NCBI RefSeq assembly: GCF_900119485.1
Contig: NZ_FPJZ01000032.1
Span: 1 to 15,029 of the forward strand
DNA: 15,029 nt
Direction: 5' to 3'
Source: Thermoactinomyces sp. DSM 45891
GTDB lineage: Bacteria; Bacillota; Bacilli; Thermoactinomycetales; Thermoactinomycetaceae
Shown here: positions 4,903 through 10,935 of the stretch, piece by piece
Layout of the letters: the number at the start of each line of letters is the position of its first letter
Numbering within the stretch: the stretch's first letter is position 1
Notes under the pieces: model-generated
Told to the model about the DNA's origin: nothing
Seen by the model: only the letters and a program-made list of their open reading frames with translations
The model's database searches: none
Position numbers and translations under genes: made by a program

Positions 4903-5808
4903 ATGGATGGTTGGATTAAGTTGCATAGAAAACTATGCCAAAGCGACCTGTATAAACAGCTGAATAGCAAGCAAAGAGATGTATTTATTGCGATTCTTCT
5001 CATGGTAAACCATAAGGACAATCAATGGGAATTCAAGGGAGAAATATTTACTGTAAAGTCTGGACAAGTAGTTACATCCCTTGAAAAAATCAAGGAAAAC
5101 TGTGGAAATGATGTGTCAATTCAGAGCATCAGAACGGCATTGTTGAAATTAGAAAAGTGGGGATTTCTAACAAACAAATCAACAAAGACGGGAAGGCTTA
5201 TAACCCTAGTGAATTGGGAGGTTTACCAATCTTCATCAGAAGAGGATCAACAAAGCGATCAACAAACGTCTAACAATCAGCTAACACCTAACAAGAATGT
5301 AAAGAATGAAAAGAAAAAAGATAAAAAAGATTATAGTCGCAAACAGAACGTTTACGACGATGAATCCCCCTATATGAAAATGGCACAGTATCTGCAAAAG
5401 CAAATCCTCTCTTGGAAGCCCAATGCAAGAACCCCAGATGATCTAAGCAGATGGGCAGATGAGTTTCGAAAGCTGGTAGAGCTAGACAAACGAACCAAGC
5501 AGGAAATACGAGATGTAATTGATTTCACTACAGCTGATCCTTTCTGGCAAGCCAATATTTTGTCAGCTAGTAAACTACGAGCGCAATTCGATCAGCTACA
5601 GGCTCACAAAGCTAGAAAGAGTCAACCAGCTCAAGTAGTTAGCCTGAAAGACGAGAGAGAGAAAAAACAGATCAAGAGCTTTAATACGCAGAAGGCAGTA
5701 GGACAATTTGTCCAAGCTGGATTTGATCCAGAAGCAGACAGAGACTTACTCGAAAAATGGCTGAGCGGAGGAATAGAGTTACATGACTTACACGAATATC
5801 GACTTTAG
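4903..5808 (+). CDS. phage replisome organizer (DnaD-like N-terminal domain)
   Basis: This 301-residue replication initiator is expected to bind the phage origin and help load the helicase encoded next. Residues 1-110 match the winged-helix 'replisome organizer N-terminal' pattern: MDGWIKLHRKLCQSDLY, then VFIAILLMVNHK, SIRTALLKLEKWGFL and LITLVNWEVYQ. Residues 112-150 are a low-complexity Gln/Asn/Lys linker encoded by repeat DNA. Residues 155-245 are helical and contain DDLSRWADEFRKL and FTTADPFWQANILSA, typical of the family's second domain. AGGTGA lies just before the ATG at 4903. The gene overlaps the helicase gene by 26 bases. The adjacent helicase makes loader or adaptor function likely; no separate DnaC-like ATPase is visible. 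Confidence 0.85.
   Translation: MDGWIKLHRKLCQSDLYKQLNSKQRDVFIAILLMVNHKDNQWEFKGEIFTVKSGQVVTSLEKIKENCGNDVSIQSIRTALLKLEKWGFLTNKSTKTGRLITLVNWEVYQSSSEEDQQSDQQTSNNQLTPNKNVKNEKKKDKKDYSRKQNVYDDESPYMKMAQYLQKQILSWKPNARTPDDLSRWADEFRKLVELDKRTKQEIRDVIDFTTADPFWQANILSASKLRAQFDQLQAHKARKSQPAQVVSLKDEREKKQIKSFNTQKAVGQFVQAGFDPEADRDLLEKWLSGGIELHDLHEYRL
5166..5335 (+). repeat. iteron-like repeats plus AT-rich tract inside the replisome-organizer gene (candidate phage origin)
   Basis: Two tandem 12-mers, GATCAACAAAGC (5245-5256) and GATCAACAAACG (5257-5268), are followed in phase by TCTAACAATCAG (5269-5280) and CTAACACCTAAC (5281-5292). An earlier cluster has TCTAACAAAC (5166-5175) and ATCAACAAAG (5178-5187). A strongly A-rich tract follows at 5293-5335. 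Iterons plus an unwinding region within the linker of the initiator gene is the arrangement known from lambda O and several Gram-positive phages. Origin function is inferred. Confidence 0.5.
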
Positions 5809-7087
5809 ACAGGCGGACGCTGAAAAATCCATACTCGGTGCGATTTTGCTAGATGACAGAGTAATGGATGATCTGGCTATACAGCTAGAGCCGAGGGACT
5901 TTTCCATTCGAGCGCACCAAATTCTCTACACCGTCATGAAGCACATGCACGAGAGTGATCGAGCGATTGATTTGGTTACCCTCACGGATCGATTGCAGAC
6001 ATACGGAAAGCTGGATCAATCAGGTGGAGTAACGTATATGACGGAGCTAGCATCCGTTACACCTACTGTACACAATGCAAAACACTACGCTGAAATTGTA
6101 CATCGTCATGCTGTAAAGAGACGAATCATCGAGCTAGGAGATCGGATAACATCCATCGCAACTGAGGGAGAATTTTCCGAAGAAGAGGATATGCTACAAG
6201 CCATTGAAAGACTATCGGATTCCATTAGACCAGAGGGAAATGGCGAACTCGTCTCGATTACAGATGCTCGCCAAGAATACTTTGATTACCTCGCTCGGAA
6301 AGACGACTTAATCCATACGGGATTCCCTAAGTTTGATGAATGGATGGGCGGACTAGGGCGAGGCTGGCTATACATACTGGCCGCCAGACCATCGGTTGGG
6401 AAAACAGCAAAGATGTTGCAAATGATCCAAGGAATCGCCACACAGGGTAAAGGACAATGTCTAGTATGGTCACAGGAAATGAAACGCCCACAGCTCTTTA
6501 ACCGTATGTTATCCAGCTTGACAGGGGTGAGTGCGAATCGGATTCGCCTTAAGAACCTATCGGAGGGTGATATGAAGCACTTACGAGAAGGCTATGATGC
6601 GCTAGAAATGCTCCCGATCTCCATAGCCGATGCAAAAAATGTGACCATTGATGAGATCCGAGCAGTAGCCAGACAGCAGAAACGAAAGCACGGACGTATT
6701 GGAGCCATTTTTGTGGATTACTTGGGGATCATGAACATCCCCACCAAGAAGGGCGAAACAAGGGCACAGGCGGTAGGGGAGGTAACCAAAGCGGCGAAAC
6801 ATCTAGCCATAGAGATCGATTGCCCAGTAATCTTGCTATGCCAGATGAGCAGAGAAGGGAAAAAGGCAATTAAACCATCACTTGAGCATCTGCGAGAGTC
6901 GGGTTCAATCGAGCAAGATGCCGATCTGGTGGAATTTCTCTGGGAAGATCCAGAGGATACCGATCCAGGTAGAGACCACATGGGAGCGAAAGTAATTCAA
7001 TCGGTAATAGCTAAGGGACGGGACATCGGAGTAAATGAATTCCGCTATGCCTTTAAAGGCTGGATTCAACGATTCGATGAGCTATAG
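5783..7087 (+). CDS. dnaB: replicative DNA helicase, DnaB family
   Basis: This 434-residue protein unwinds DNA at the fork as a hexamer. Residues 8-110 are the DnaB N-terminal domain (AEKSILGAILLDDRVMDDL, then RAHQILYTVM). From about 180 it is the RecA-like DnaB C-terminal domain: Walker A ARPSVGKT (201-208), Walker B IFVDYLGIM with Asp312, and the late motif SGSIEQDADLVEFLW, conserved in DnaB. Length is close to the bacterial enzyme, slightly short. GGAGGA (5767-5772) lies ten bases before the ATG at 5783. The start is inside the replisome-organizer gene (26-base overlap), so loader and helicase are probably made together. It is phage-coded and would replace or compete with host DnaB. Confidence 0.95.
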   Translation: MTYTNIDFRQADAEKSILGAILLDDRVMDDLAIQLEPRDFSIRAHQILYTVMKHMHESDRAIDLVTLTDRLQTYGKLDQSGGVTYMTELASVTPTVHNAKHYAEIVHRHAVKRRIIELGDRITSIATEGEFSEEEDMLQAIERLSDSIRPEGNGELVSITDARQEYFDYLARKDDLIHTGFPKFDEWMGGLGRGWLYILAARPSVGKTAKMLQMIQGIATQGKGQCLVWSQEMKRPQLFNRMLSSLTGVSANRIRLKNLSEGDMKHLREGYDALEMLPISIADAKNVTIDEIRAVARQQKRKHGRIGAIFVDYLGIMNIPTKKGETRAQAVGEVTKAAKHLAIEIDCPVILLCQMSREGKKAIKPSLEHLRESGSIEQDADLVEFLWEDPEDTDPGRDHMGAKVIQSVIAKGRDIGVNEFRYAFKGWIQRFDEL

Positions 7088-7090
7088 ATT

Positions 7091-7336
7091 ATGACTAATA
7101 TTGAATTACAACAGCGATATGAAGAGCTAGAGACACGAATTCATCGAGGGGCGGATTATCAAGATAATCCGTTTCTCTCTGGTGAAGAATGAGCGAGGGC
7201 TGACAGCCTGTACGATGAGCTTTGTGCAATACATACGAATACAAAAGAAGATGAAAGAACGGGGCATGTGGTGAGTGGAGGGATGGCATGTTACATTTCA
7301 CGGTTAAGGGACGAGCTGTTCCTTACACAAGAATGA
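7091..7336 (+). pseudogene. small phage ORF apparently interrupted by an in-frame TGA
   Basis: An ATG at 7091 opens 33 codons (MTNIELQQRYEELETRIHRG, then QDNPFLSGEE) and stops at TGA 7190-7192. The same frame then stays open to 7334-7336 and keeps a protein-like texture (ARADSLYDELCAIHTNTKEDER). 'EE-stop-ARADSLYDELC' reads like one helical protein in which a CGA (Arg) codon became TGA. It lies between helicase and resolvase, where small accessory genes are common. The ribosome binding site is weak. Either the gene is broken, or only a 33-residue product (7091-7192) is made; the downstream part overlaps the RusA start at 7288. Function unknown. Confidence 0.45.
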
Positions 7337-7665
7337 CACGTCGGGGAAAATACGTGAGGACAGATGCCCAGAGATACTTAGCTTATCAAGAGATTGTCCA
7401 GCTATATGCGAGGCAAGCGATGGCAAGAGAGAACTGGCAATGCATCCCGAAGAAAGTCCCGATTGAGTTCGGCTGCAAGGTATACCTCAAAGGCGGTCTA
7501 GATGGTGATCTATCTAACTATGTAAAGGGAATCGAGGACGCACTCAATCGGCTTGTGTACGAGGATGACCGATATATAGTGAGATATACAAAAGATACGG
7601 AGAAAGTATTTGTGGATCATAAAGACGATGAACGGGTAGAGGTCTGGGTTCAGATTGCTAGTTAA
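7288..7665 (+). CDS. rusA: RusA-family Holliday junction resolvase
   Basis: This 125-residue endodeoxyribonuclease is expected to cut four-way junctions formed during phage recombination and replication, preparing branched concatemers for packaging. The catalytic acidic residues are in place: Asp72 and Asp74 in LDGDLSNYVKGIEDALN, and Asp93/Asp94 in YEDDRYI, with Lys80 after the first cluster, as in Escherichia coli RusA (Asp70, Asp72, Lys76, Asp91). The N-terminal strand FTVKGRAVPYTRMTRRG is also family-typical. GGAGGG precedes the ATG at 7288. It sits at the end of the replication block just before the late regulator, a common position. Confidence 0.92.
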   Translation: MLHFTVKGRAVPYTRMTRRGKYVRTDAQRYLAYQEIVQLYARQAMARENWQCIPKKVPIEFGCKVYLKGGLDGDLSNYVKGIEDALNRLVYEDDRYIVRYTKDTEKVFVDHKDDERVEVWVQIAS

Positions 7666-7696
7666 GGCTTACAGGTTTCTGGAGGTGCAGAGGTGA

Positions 7697-8086
7697 GTGA
7701 GAAAACCAAGTTATCGGAAAGAAGTGGAACGCAGACTTAGAAAGTATCCTATCCTAAAAGTAGCTGTAGAGGATCTTCGATATCAATATCCTTCTTGCAC
7801 CTCTAACTATGGTGAACCCATGCACGGAGGTCAGAAAGAATACATATCAAGCACAGAGAAATATGCGGTGCAACGGGCAGAGAAAGAATTGGAGTTAAAG
7901 AGGATTGAGCAGGCTTTGAAAATATTAAATGAGGACGAGAGGCAATTGGTAGAAGAGCGATACTTCACTCGTATACGAATGAATGATGAGGTTGTGTGTG
8001 ATCGGATCGGTTGGAGCAAGCGGAGCTATTATCGGGTTAAGAGAGGGGCAATCGAGAAGATAGCATATACTTTAAATCTCATTTGA
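7697..8086 (+). CDS. ArpU-like phage late transcriptional regulator
   Basis: This 129-residue protein is of the kind placed at the end of the early region in many Gram-positive phages and thought to turn on late genes. The N-terminal half is charged (RRLRKYPILKVAVEDLRYQYP). The C-terminal half resembles sigma-70 region 4: LNEDERQLVEERYFT, then VVCDRIGWSKRSYYRVKRGAIEKIA with a recognition helix around SKRSYYRVK. The start is a GTG at 7697 with GGAGGT (7681-7686) ten bases upstream. The gene-free stretch after it (8087-8292) contains possible promoter elements. The family call is by motif and position; its target promoter is not shown. Confidence 0.75.
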   Translation: MRKPSYRKEVERRLRKYPILKVAVEDLRYQYPSCTSNYGEPMHGGQKEYISSTEKYAVQRAEKELELKRIEQALKILNEDERQLVEERYFTRIRMNDEVVCDRIGWSKRSYYRVKRGAIEKIAYTLNLI

Positions 8087-8171
8087 CATGATACTATCCA
8101 TTTTCACGAATAGGTGATAAGAAGTGGCTATAATTTAAAAGATACACAATCTTATTATTCATTATTAAATA

Positions 8172-8200
8172 GTGAAAAAACTTCAATTTTGTTATATAAT
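8172..8200 (+). promoter_or_regulatory. possible promoter upstream of the toxin gene
   Basis: A perfect TATAAT at 8195-8200 lies 17 bases after GTGAAA (8172-8177), which matches only 4 of 6 -35 positions. The weak -35 would fit a promoter needing an activator such as the ArpU-like protein encoded just upstream, but that is inference. AT-rich DNA makes chance matches likely. A second TATAAT at 8129-8134 has no good -35. Confidence 0.35.
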
Positions 8201-8238
8201 ATAAGATAAATATATTCATATAGAGCATGTAAACCGAT

Positions 8239-8266
8239 GAGGGCAGGTATCCAACTGCCCTCTTTT
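8239..8266 (+). terminator. intrinsic terminator in the leader of the toxin gene
   Basis: GAGGGCAG (8239-8246) pairs perfectly with CTGCCCTC (8255-8262) around eight bases, followed by TTTT. It ends 26 bases before the toxin start. It may simply end the replication operon. If the promoter at 8172-8200 is real, it lies between promoter and gene and could limit toxin expression. Confidence 0.7.
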
Positions 8267-8292
8267 GCTGGAGTTGGGGGGAGATAACATCT

Positions 8293-10161
8293 ATGAGAAA
8301 CAAAGCAATGAAATTTATATTAATTATGATGATCACTTTATTAGTATTGGGATTAGGAATTGCAGGAAATGGGACGACTGTGCAAGCAGTTGATTTCAAT
8401 ATAGACAACATCAAAATTGACTCTCATTTCCCGACCGATCTTGCGGGTGAACCCGAGACCAAGGTGTCGTGGTGGGACAAAGCAGGAGATTGGGTTAGTG
8501 ACAAGTGGAATGGTTTCACGGATTGGTGCGGTGAGCTGTGGGATGATGTAAATAATATCTTGGACGATCTAGGTGCTAAAATCAAAAGTATTAAGGATAC
8601 TTTATGGGAATGGGGATTGACAATCGGGGCTGGTGTTACCTTAGCATGGGCCATATTAAAGAAGCAGTTTCCAATGTTAAAAGTGTTGGAATGGGCAGCA
8701 TACTTCCTTAAAGGTGTGTTACGAGGATTGGCAGACATGCTCATCGGGGTCTTTGACTTAGCGCTAGGAGCTGTAGGACTCCTAGGATATGTCATTCTAA
8801 ACCCTAGGGAGTCATGGGACAAGCTCAAGCATTGGGCTACACACCCGGGCGAAGTTTGGGATAATATATCCAATGCAGCGAGAGGGATCTGGAAAGAGAT
8901 AACCGAGTCATGGGATCGTATGGTAATCAACGGTGATGGGAAATCTCGTTCAGAGTGGTTCGGATATGCATTTTCACAACTTCTTGGGTTGAAAGGTGTA
9001 GATAAAGCAGGGAAGGCAGGCAATGTTGTTTCGAAGTCAGGTGGCCTCTCTAGTAAGTTTCCTTTAACAAGTAAAGCTTTTGATGCAATCTCTGACTCAT
9101 TAACCGGGTTGGGTGACAAAGTAAAGTCATTCGGCGATAATCTATTCGGTAGTGGCAAGAGAATCCTTGCTACCACGACAGCCGGTGCGGTTGCAGTAAC
9201 AGGGCTTACATTTGCTTGGCCGAAGATCGAGCCATTATTAATGAAGTTCAAGGACTGTGTAGCCATACAACAGCAGGATACAGGGCATTATGTGGCTTCC
9301 ATTCAGTTACCTCTGGCCAAATTGTTTGACTGTCATGTAGGCAAGGATAGCGATATAAAGTTACCTGATGGGTCTGGGAAAACAAACAAGATTGCCGAAG
9401 TAGATCCATACATACGTGAGCGTATAAAAGAACAGAACGTAGAAAAATACGGAAATGAACCATCATCAAATAAAACATGGTCTCCTGATCCCAATATGGG
9501 TAAGATAGTTGAGAAGAACGGCGGCAAGAAGTATATAACATATTACGATGGCAAAACAGAACGAGCTATTTTAAAATCAGAGTTTGCAGGTTCTAAGGCA
9601 CCCATCACTGTGAATGGTAAAAACTATGAAGTTCCTTTTGATGAGAGTGGATTCCCTGACTTCGCTGAGTGGACAGGTTATGAATCACAGTTAAGTGTGG
9701 ATCAATATTTACTTTCAGATCCTCAACAATTTAAATTGCTTTCGAAAAGAGTGTCAAAAGATATCGAGCGAGATGAGAATATAAAAAAAGAAATTGATGA
9801 CACCCTCTTTGATGTTTTAAACAATGGTGTAGGAGATAGAAATACAAACGGTGGGAAAAAACTAAACACGTTCTTGACCAATAATCCAACTCTGAAACAA
9901 AAAATGTCTGATTCGGAGTTTAATGATATCATTTCTGGTAAAGGGTCAAAAAGCTTTCAGGAAAGATTAGCAACTGATAGAGATATGAAAGAGGAATTCT
10001 CAAGAGCTAATCGAGAATGGATAAAGAGGGGAGAAGATCCAGTCGGTTATACATGGCATCACAACCAGAGTGAGGGTAGAATGCAGTTAGTGGAGTCGAA
10101 AGTCCATGGTGCTGTAAGACATACTGGAGGACGTCCAACTTGGGGTGGGCATAATCGTTAA
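8293..10161 (+). CDS. secreted polymorphic toxin with C-terminal WHH (HNH/ENDO VII) nuclease domain
   Basis: This 622-residue protein has several regions. A Sec signal peptide covers residues 1-32, with a hydrophobic core after MRNKAMK and probable cleavage after VQA. Residues 58-105 are Trp/Asp-rich amphipathic sequence. Hydrophobic stretches lie at about 107-122 and 137-170, then 280-299. A pretoxin-like segment (WDRMVINGDGKSRSEWFGYA) spans 197-216. At about 448-460 is VPFDESGFPDF, a motif often found before toxin nucleases. The C-terminus (585-622) carries YTWHHNQ...QLV...VHGAVRHTGG. The four family histidines are present: His589, His590, His605 and His610. WHH domains are known toxin modules that cut nucleic acid. 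GGGGAG precedes the ATG at 8293. The next gene starts 14 bases after the stop and is the likely immunity partner. No LXG or WXG domain is present, so delivery is unclear. The domain call is strong; target and export are inferred. Confidence 0.82.
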   Translation: MRNKAMKFILIMMITLLVLGLGIAGNGTTVQAVDFNIDNIKIDSHFPTDLAGEPETKVSWWDKAGDWVSDKWNGFTDWCGELWDDVNNILDDLGAKIKSIKDTLWEWGLTIGAGVTLAWAILKKQFPMLKVLEWAAYFLKGVLRGLADMLIGVFDLALGAVGLLGYVILNPRESWDKLKHWATHPGEVWDNISNAARGIWKEITESWDRMVINGDGKSRSEWFGYAFSQLLGLKGVDKAGKAGNVVSKSGGLSSKFPLTSKAFDAISDSLTGLGDKVKSFGDNLFGSGKRILATTTAGAVAVTGLTFAWPKIEPLLMKFKDCVAIQQQDTGHYVASIQLPLAKLFDCHVGKDSDIKLPDGSGKTNKIAEVDPYIRERIKEQNVEKYGNEPSSNKTWSPDPNMGKIVEKNGGKKYITYYDGKTERAILKSEFAGSKAPITVNGKNYEVPFDESGFPDFAEWTGYESQLSVDQYLLSDPQQFKLLSKRVSKDIERDENIKKEIDDTLFDVLNNGVGDRNTNGGKKLNTFLTNNPTLKQKMSDSEFNDIISGKGSKSFQERLATDRDMKEEFSRANREWIKRGEDPVGYTWHHNQSEGRMQLVESKVHGAVRHTGGRPTWGGHNR

Positions 10162-10175
10162 GGAGAGGTAACTGA

Positions 10176-10649
10176 ATGGAACAAGAGATGAAAGAACTAG
10201 TCACTAAATCAATTCGTGAATCACGAGATGAAGTTCTCAACCACTTCAAGTTTATAATTCATGAGTATCCCTATCATCCGGATACCAAATTTTTTCTTTT
10301 GGATTTACAAGGACATAGTGGAGACTTTGGTGTAGCTGTTTCAGCTATGGGGGATTGGGGACACCAGCTCTTTAAGAATGCCCATGGTGAACCTGATAAT
10401 GATCTAGTTGGATTTGGGATCAGCTCGATGTCTGGACTATCTAGAGCCGAAATAAGAGAAGATATGGATCTAGTAGATGACATTGACTCTTTCACCAAAG
10501 ACTATATACCAGTTTTTCTCCAAGAGTGTTTTAATGAAGTAGGTGGGAAGGAATCAAAATTTCCTTTCTATCTACACTATAATAATGGAGATGTATATGA
10601 TTTTATGGCAGAGGAATTCCCGGACTATATAGAAGGACTGGATGCATAA
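10176..10649 (+). CDS. probable immunity protein for the WHH nuclease toxin
   Basis: This 157-residue acidic, soluble-looking protein has no signal peptide or membrane segment, as expected for a cytoplasmic antidote. It begins MEQEMKELVTKSIRESRDEV and contains TKFFLLDLQGHSGDFGVAVSAM and a Asp/Glu-rich C-terminal half (YIPVFLQECFNEV, DFMAEEFPDYIEG). AAGGAGAGG lies seven bases before the ATG at 10176, and the toxin stop is 14 bases upstream, so the two are co-translated. A strong terminator at 10676-10699 closes the pair. I do not recognise the family with confidence; immunity is inferred from order, size, acidity and the toxin next door. Acidic antidotes often mimic nucleic acid or cover a basic active site. 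Confidence 0.68.
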   Translation: MEQEMKELVTKSIRESRDEVLNHFKFIIHEYPYHPDTKFFLLDLQGHSGDFGVAVSAMGDWGHQLFKNAHGEPDNDLVGFGISSMSGLSRAEIREDMDLVDDIDSFTKDYIPVFLQECFNEVGGKESKFPFYLHYNNGDVYDFMAEEFPDYIEGLDA

Positions 10650-10675
10650 ATTAGAGCTATATATTTTAACTTTAG

Positions 10676-10699
10676 GCAGGCCCTCGGGCTTGCTTTTTT
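10676..10699 (+). terminator. intrinsic terminator of the toxin-immunity operon
   Basis: GCAGGCC (10676-10682) pairs with GGCTTGC (10687-10693, one G-U pair) around a four-base loop and is followed by six T. It lies 26 bases after the immunity stop codon, so toxin and immunity genes form a closed two-gene transcription unit. Confidence 0.88.
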
Positions 10700-10789
10700 A
10701 GTTTGGTCTGAAGTTTGTCTGAATGCAAATATAACTTCCGATGCCTATATAGTTATGGAGATGGATATGGTCGGAAAACTGGCAGTTTT

Positions 10790-10818
10790 TTGGCAGTAAT
10801 TCGGCATCAAATGATAGT
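10790..10818 (+). promoter_or_regulatory. possible promoter for the methyltransferase genes
   Basis: TTGGCA (10790-10795) and GATAGT (10813-10818) are 17 bases apart and match the SigA consensus at 5 of 6 and 4 of 6 positions. The rest of 10700-10935 shows no gene: a leftward frame there lacks a ribosome binding site. A second terminator lies between this promoter and the methyltransferase start. Confidence 0.38.
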
Positions 10819-10891
10819 GAAATCACGATAAGATAGTAAGTGCGAAATAGTATCAAATCATGTTTGTTTCCCCTTGTTATATATATCAATT

Positions 10892-10921
10892 TGGTCGAGT
10901 CTAAGGGCTTGGCCATTTTTT
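10892..10921 (+). terminator. terminator-like hairpin directly before the methyltransferase start
   Basis: A ten-pair stem with a few G-U pairs (10892-10901 with 10906-10915, outer arm TGGTCG...TTGGCCA) has a four-base loop and is followed by six T (10916-10921). It ends 14 bases before the GTG at 10936. No gene ends just upstream, so it may act as a leader attenuator rather than as an end-of-operon terminator. Confidence 0.62.
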
Positions 10922-10935
10922 ATAGGTGATAAAAA

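Noticed and set aside
5166..5335. CRISPR-like array
   Set aside because: The 12-base units are contiguous, imperfect and coding, without unique spacers; iterons or low-complexity coding fit better.
7190..7192. TGA as a recoded (selenocysteine or read-through) codon
   Set aside because: No selenocysteine insertion structure or selenoprotein motif was seen; a simple nonsense change is more economical.
8094..8414. 106-codon leftward frame before the toxin
   Set aside because: Overlaps the toxin signal peptide on the opposite strand and an AT-rich leader; no ribosome binding site.
8424..9266. 280-codon open frame on the leftward strand
   Set aside because: Fully antisense to the toxin gene, with no ribosome binding site and a low-quality, Ser/Pro-rich composition typical of a shadow frame.
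10698..10916. 72-codon leftward frame between immunity and methyltransferase genes
   Set aside because: Starts inside the terminator hairpin, has no Shine-Dalgarno sequence, and reads through the immunity-operon terminator.
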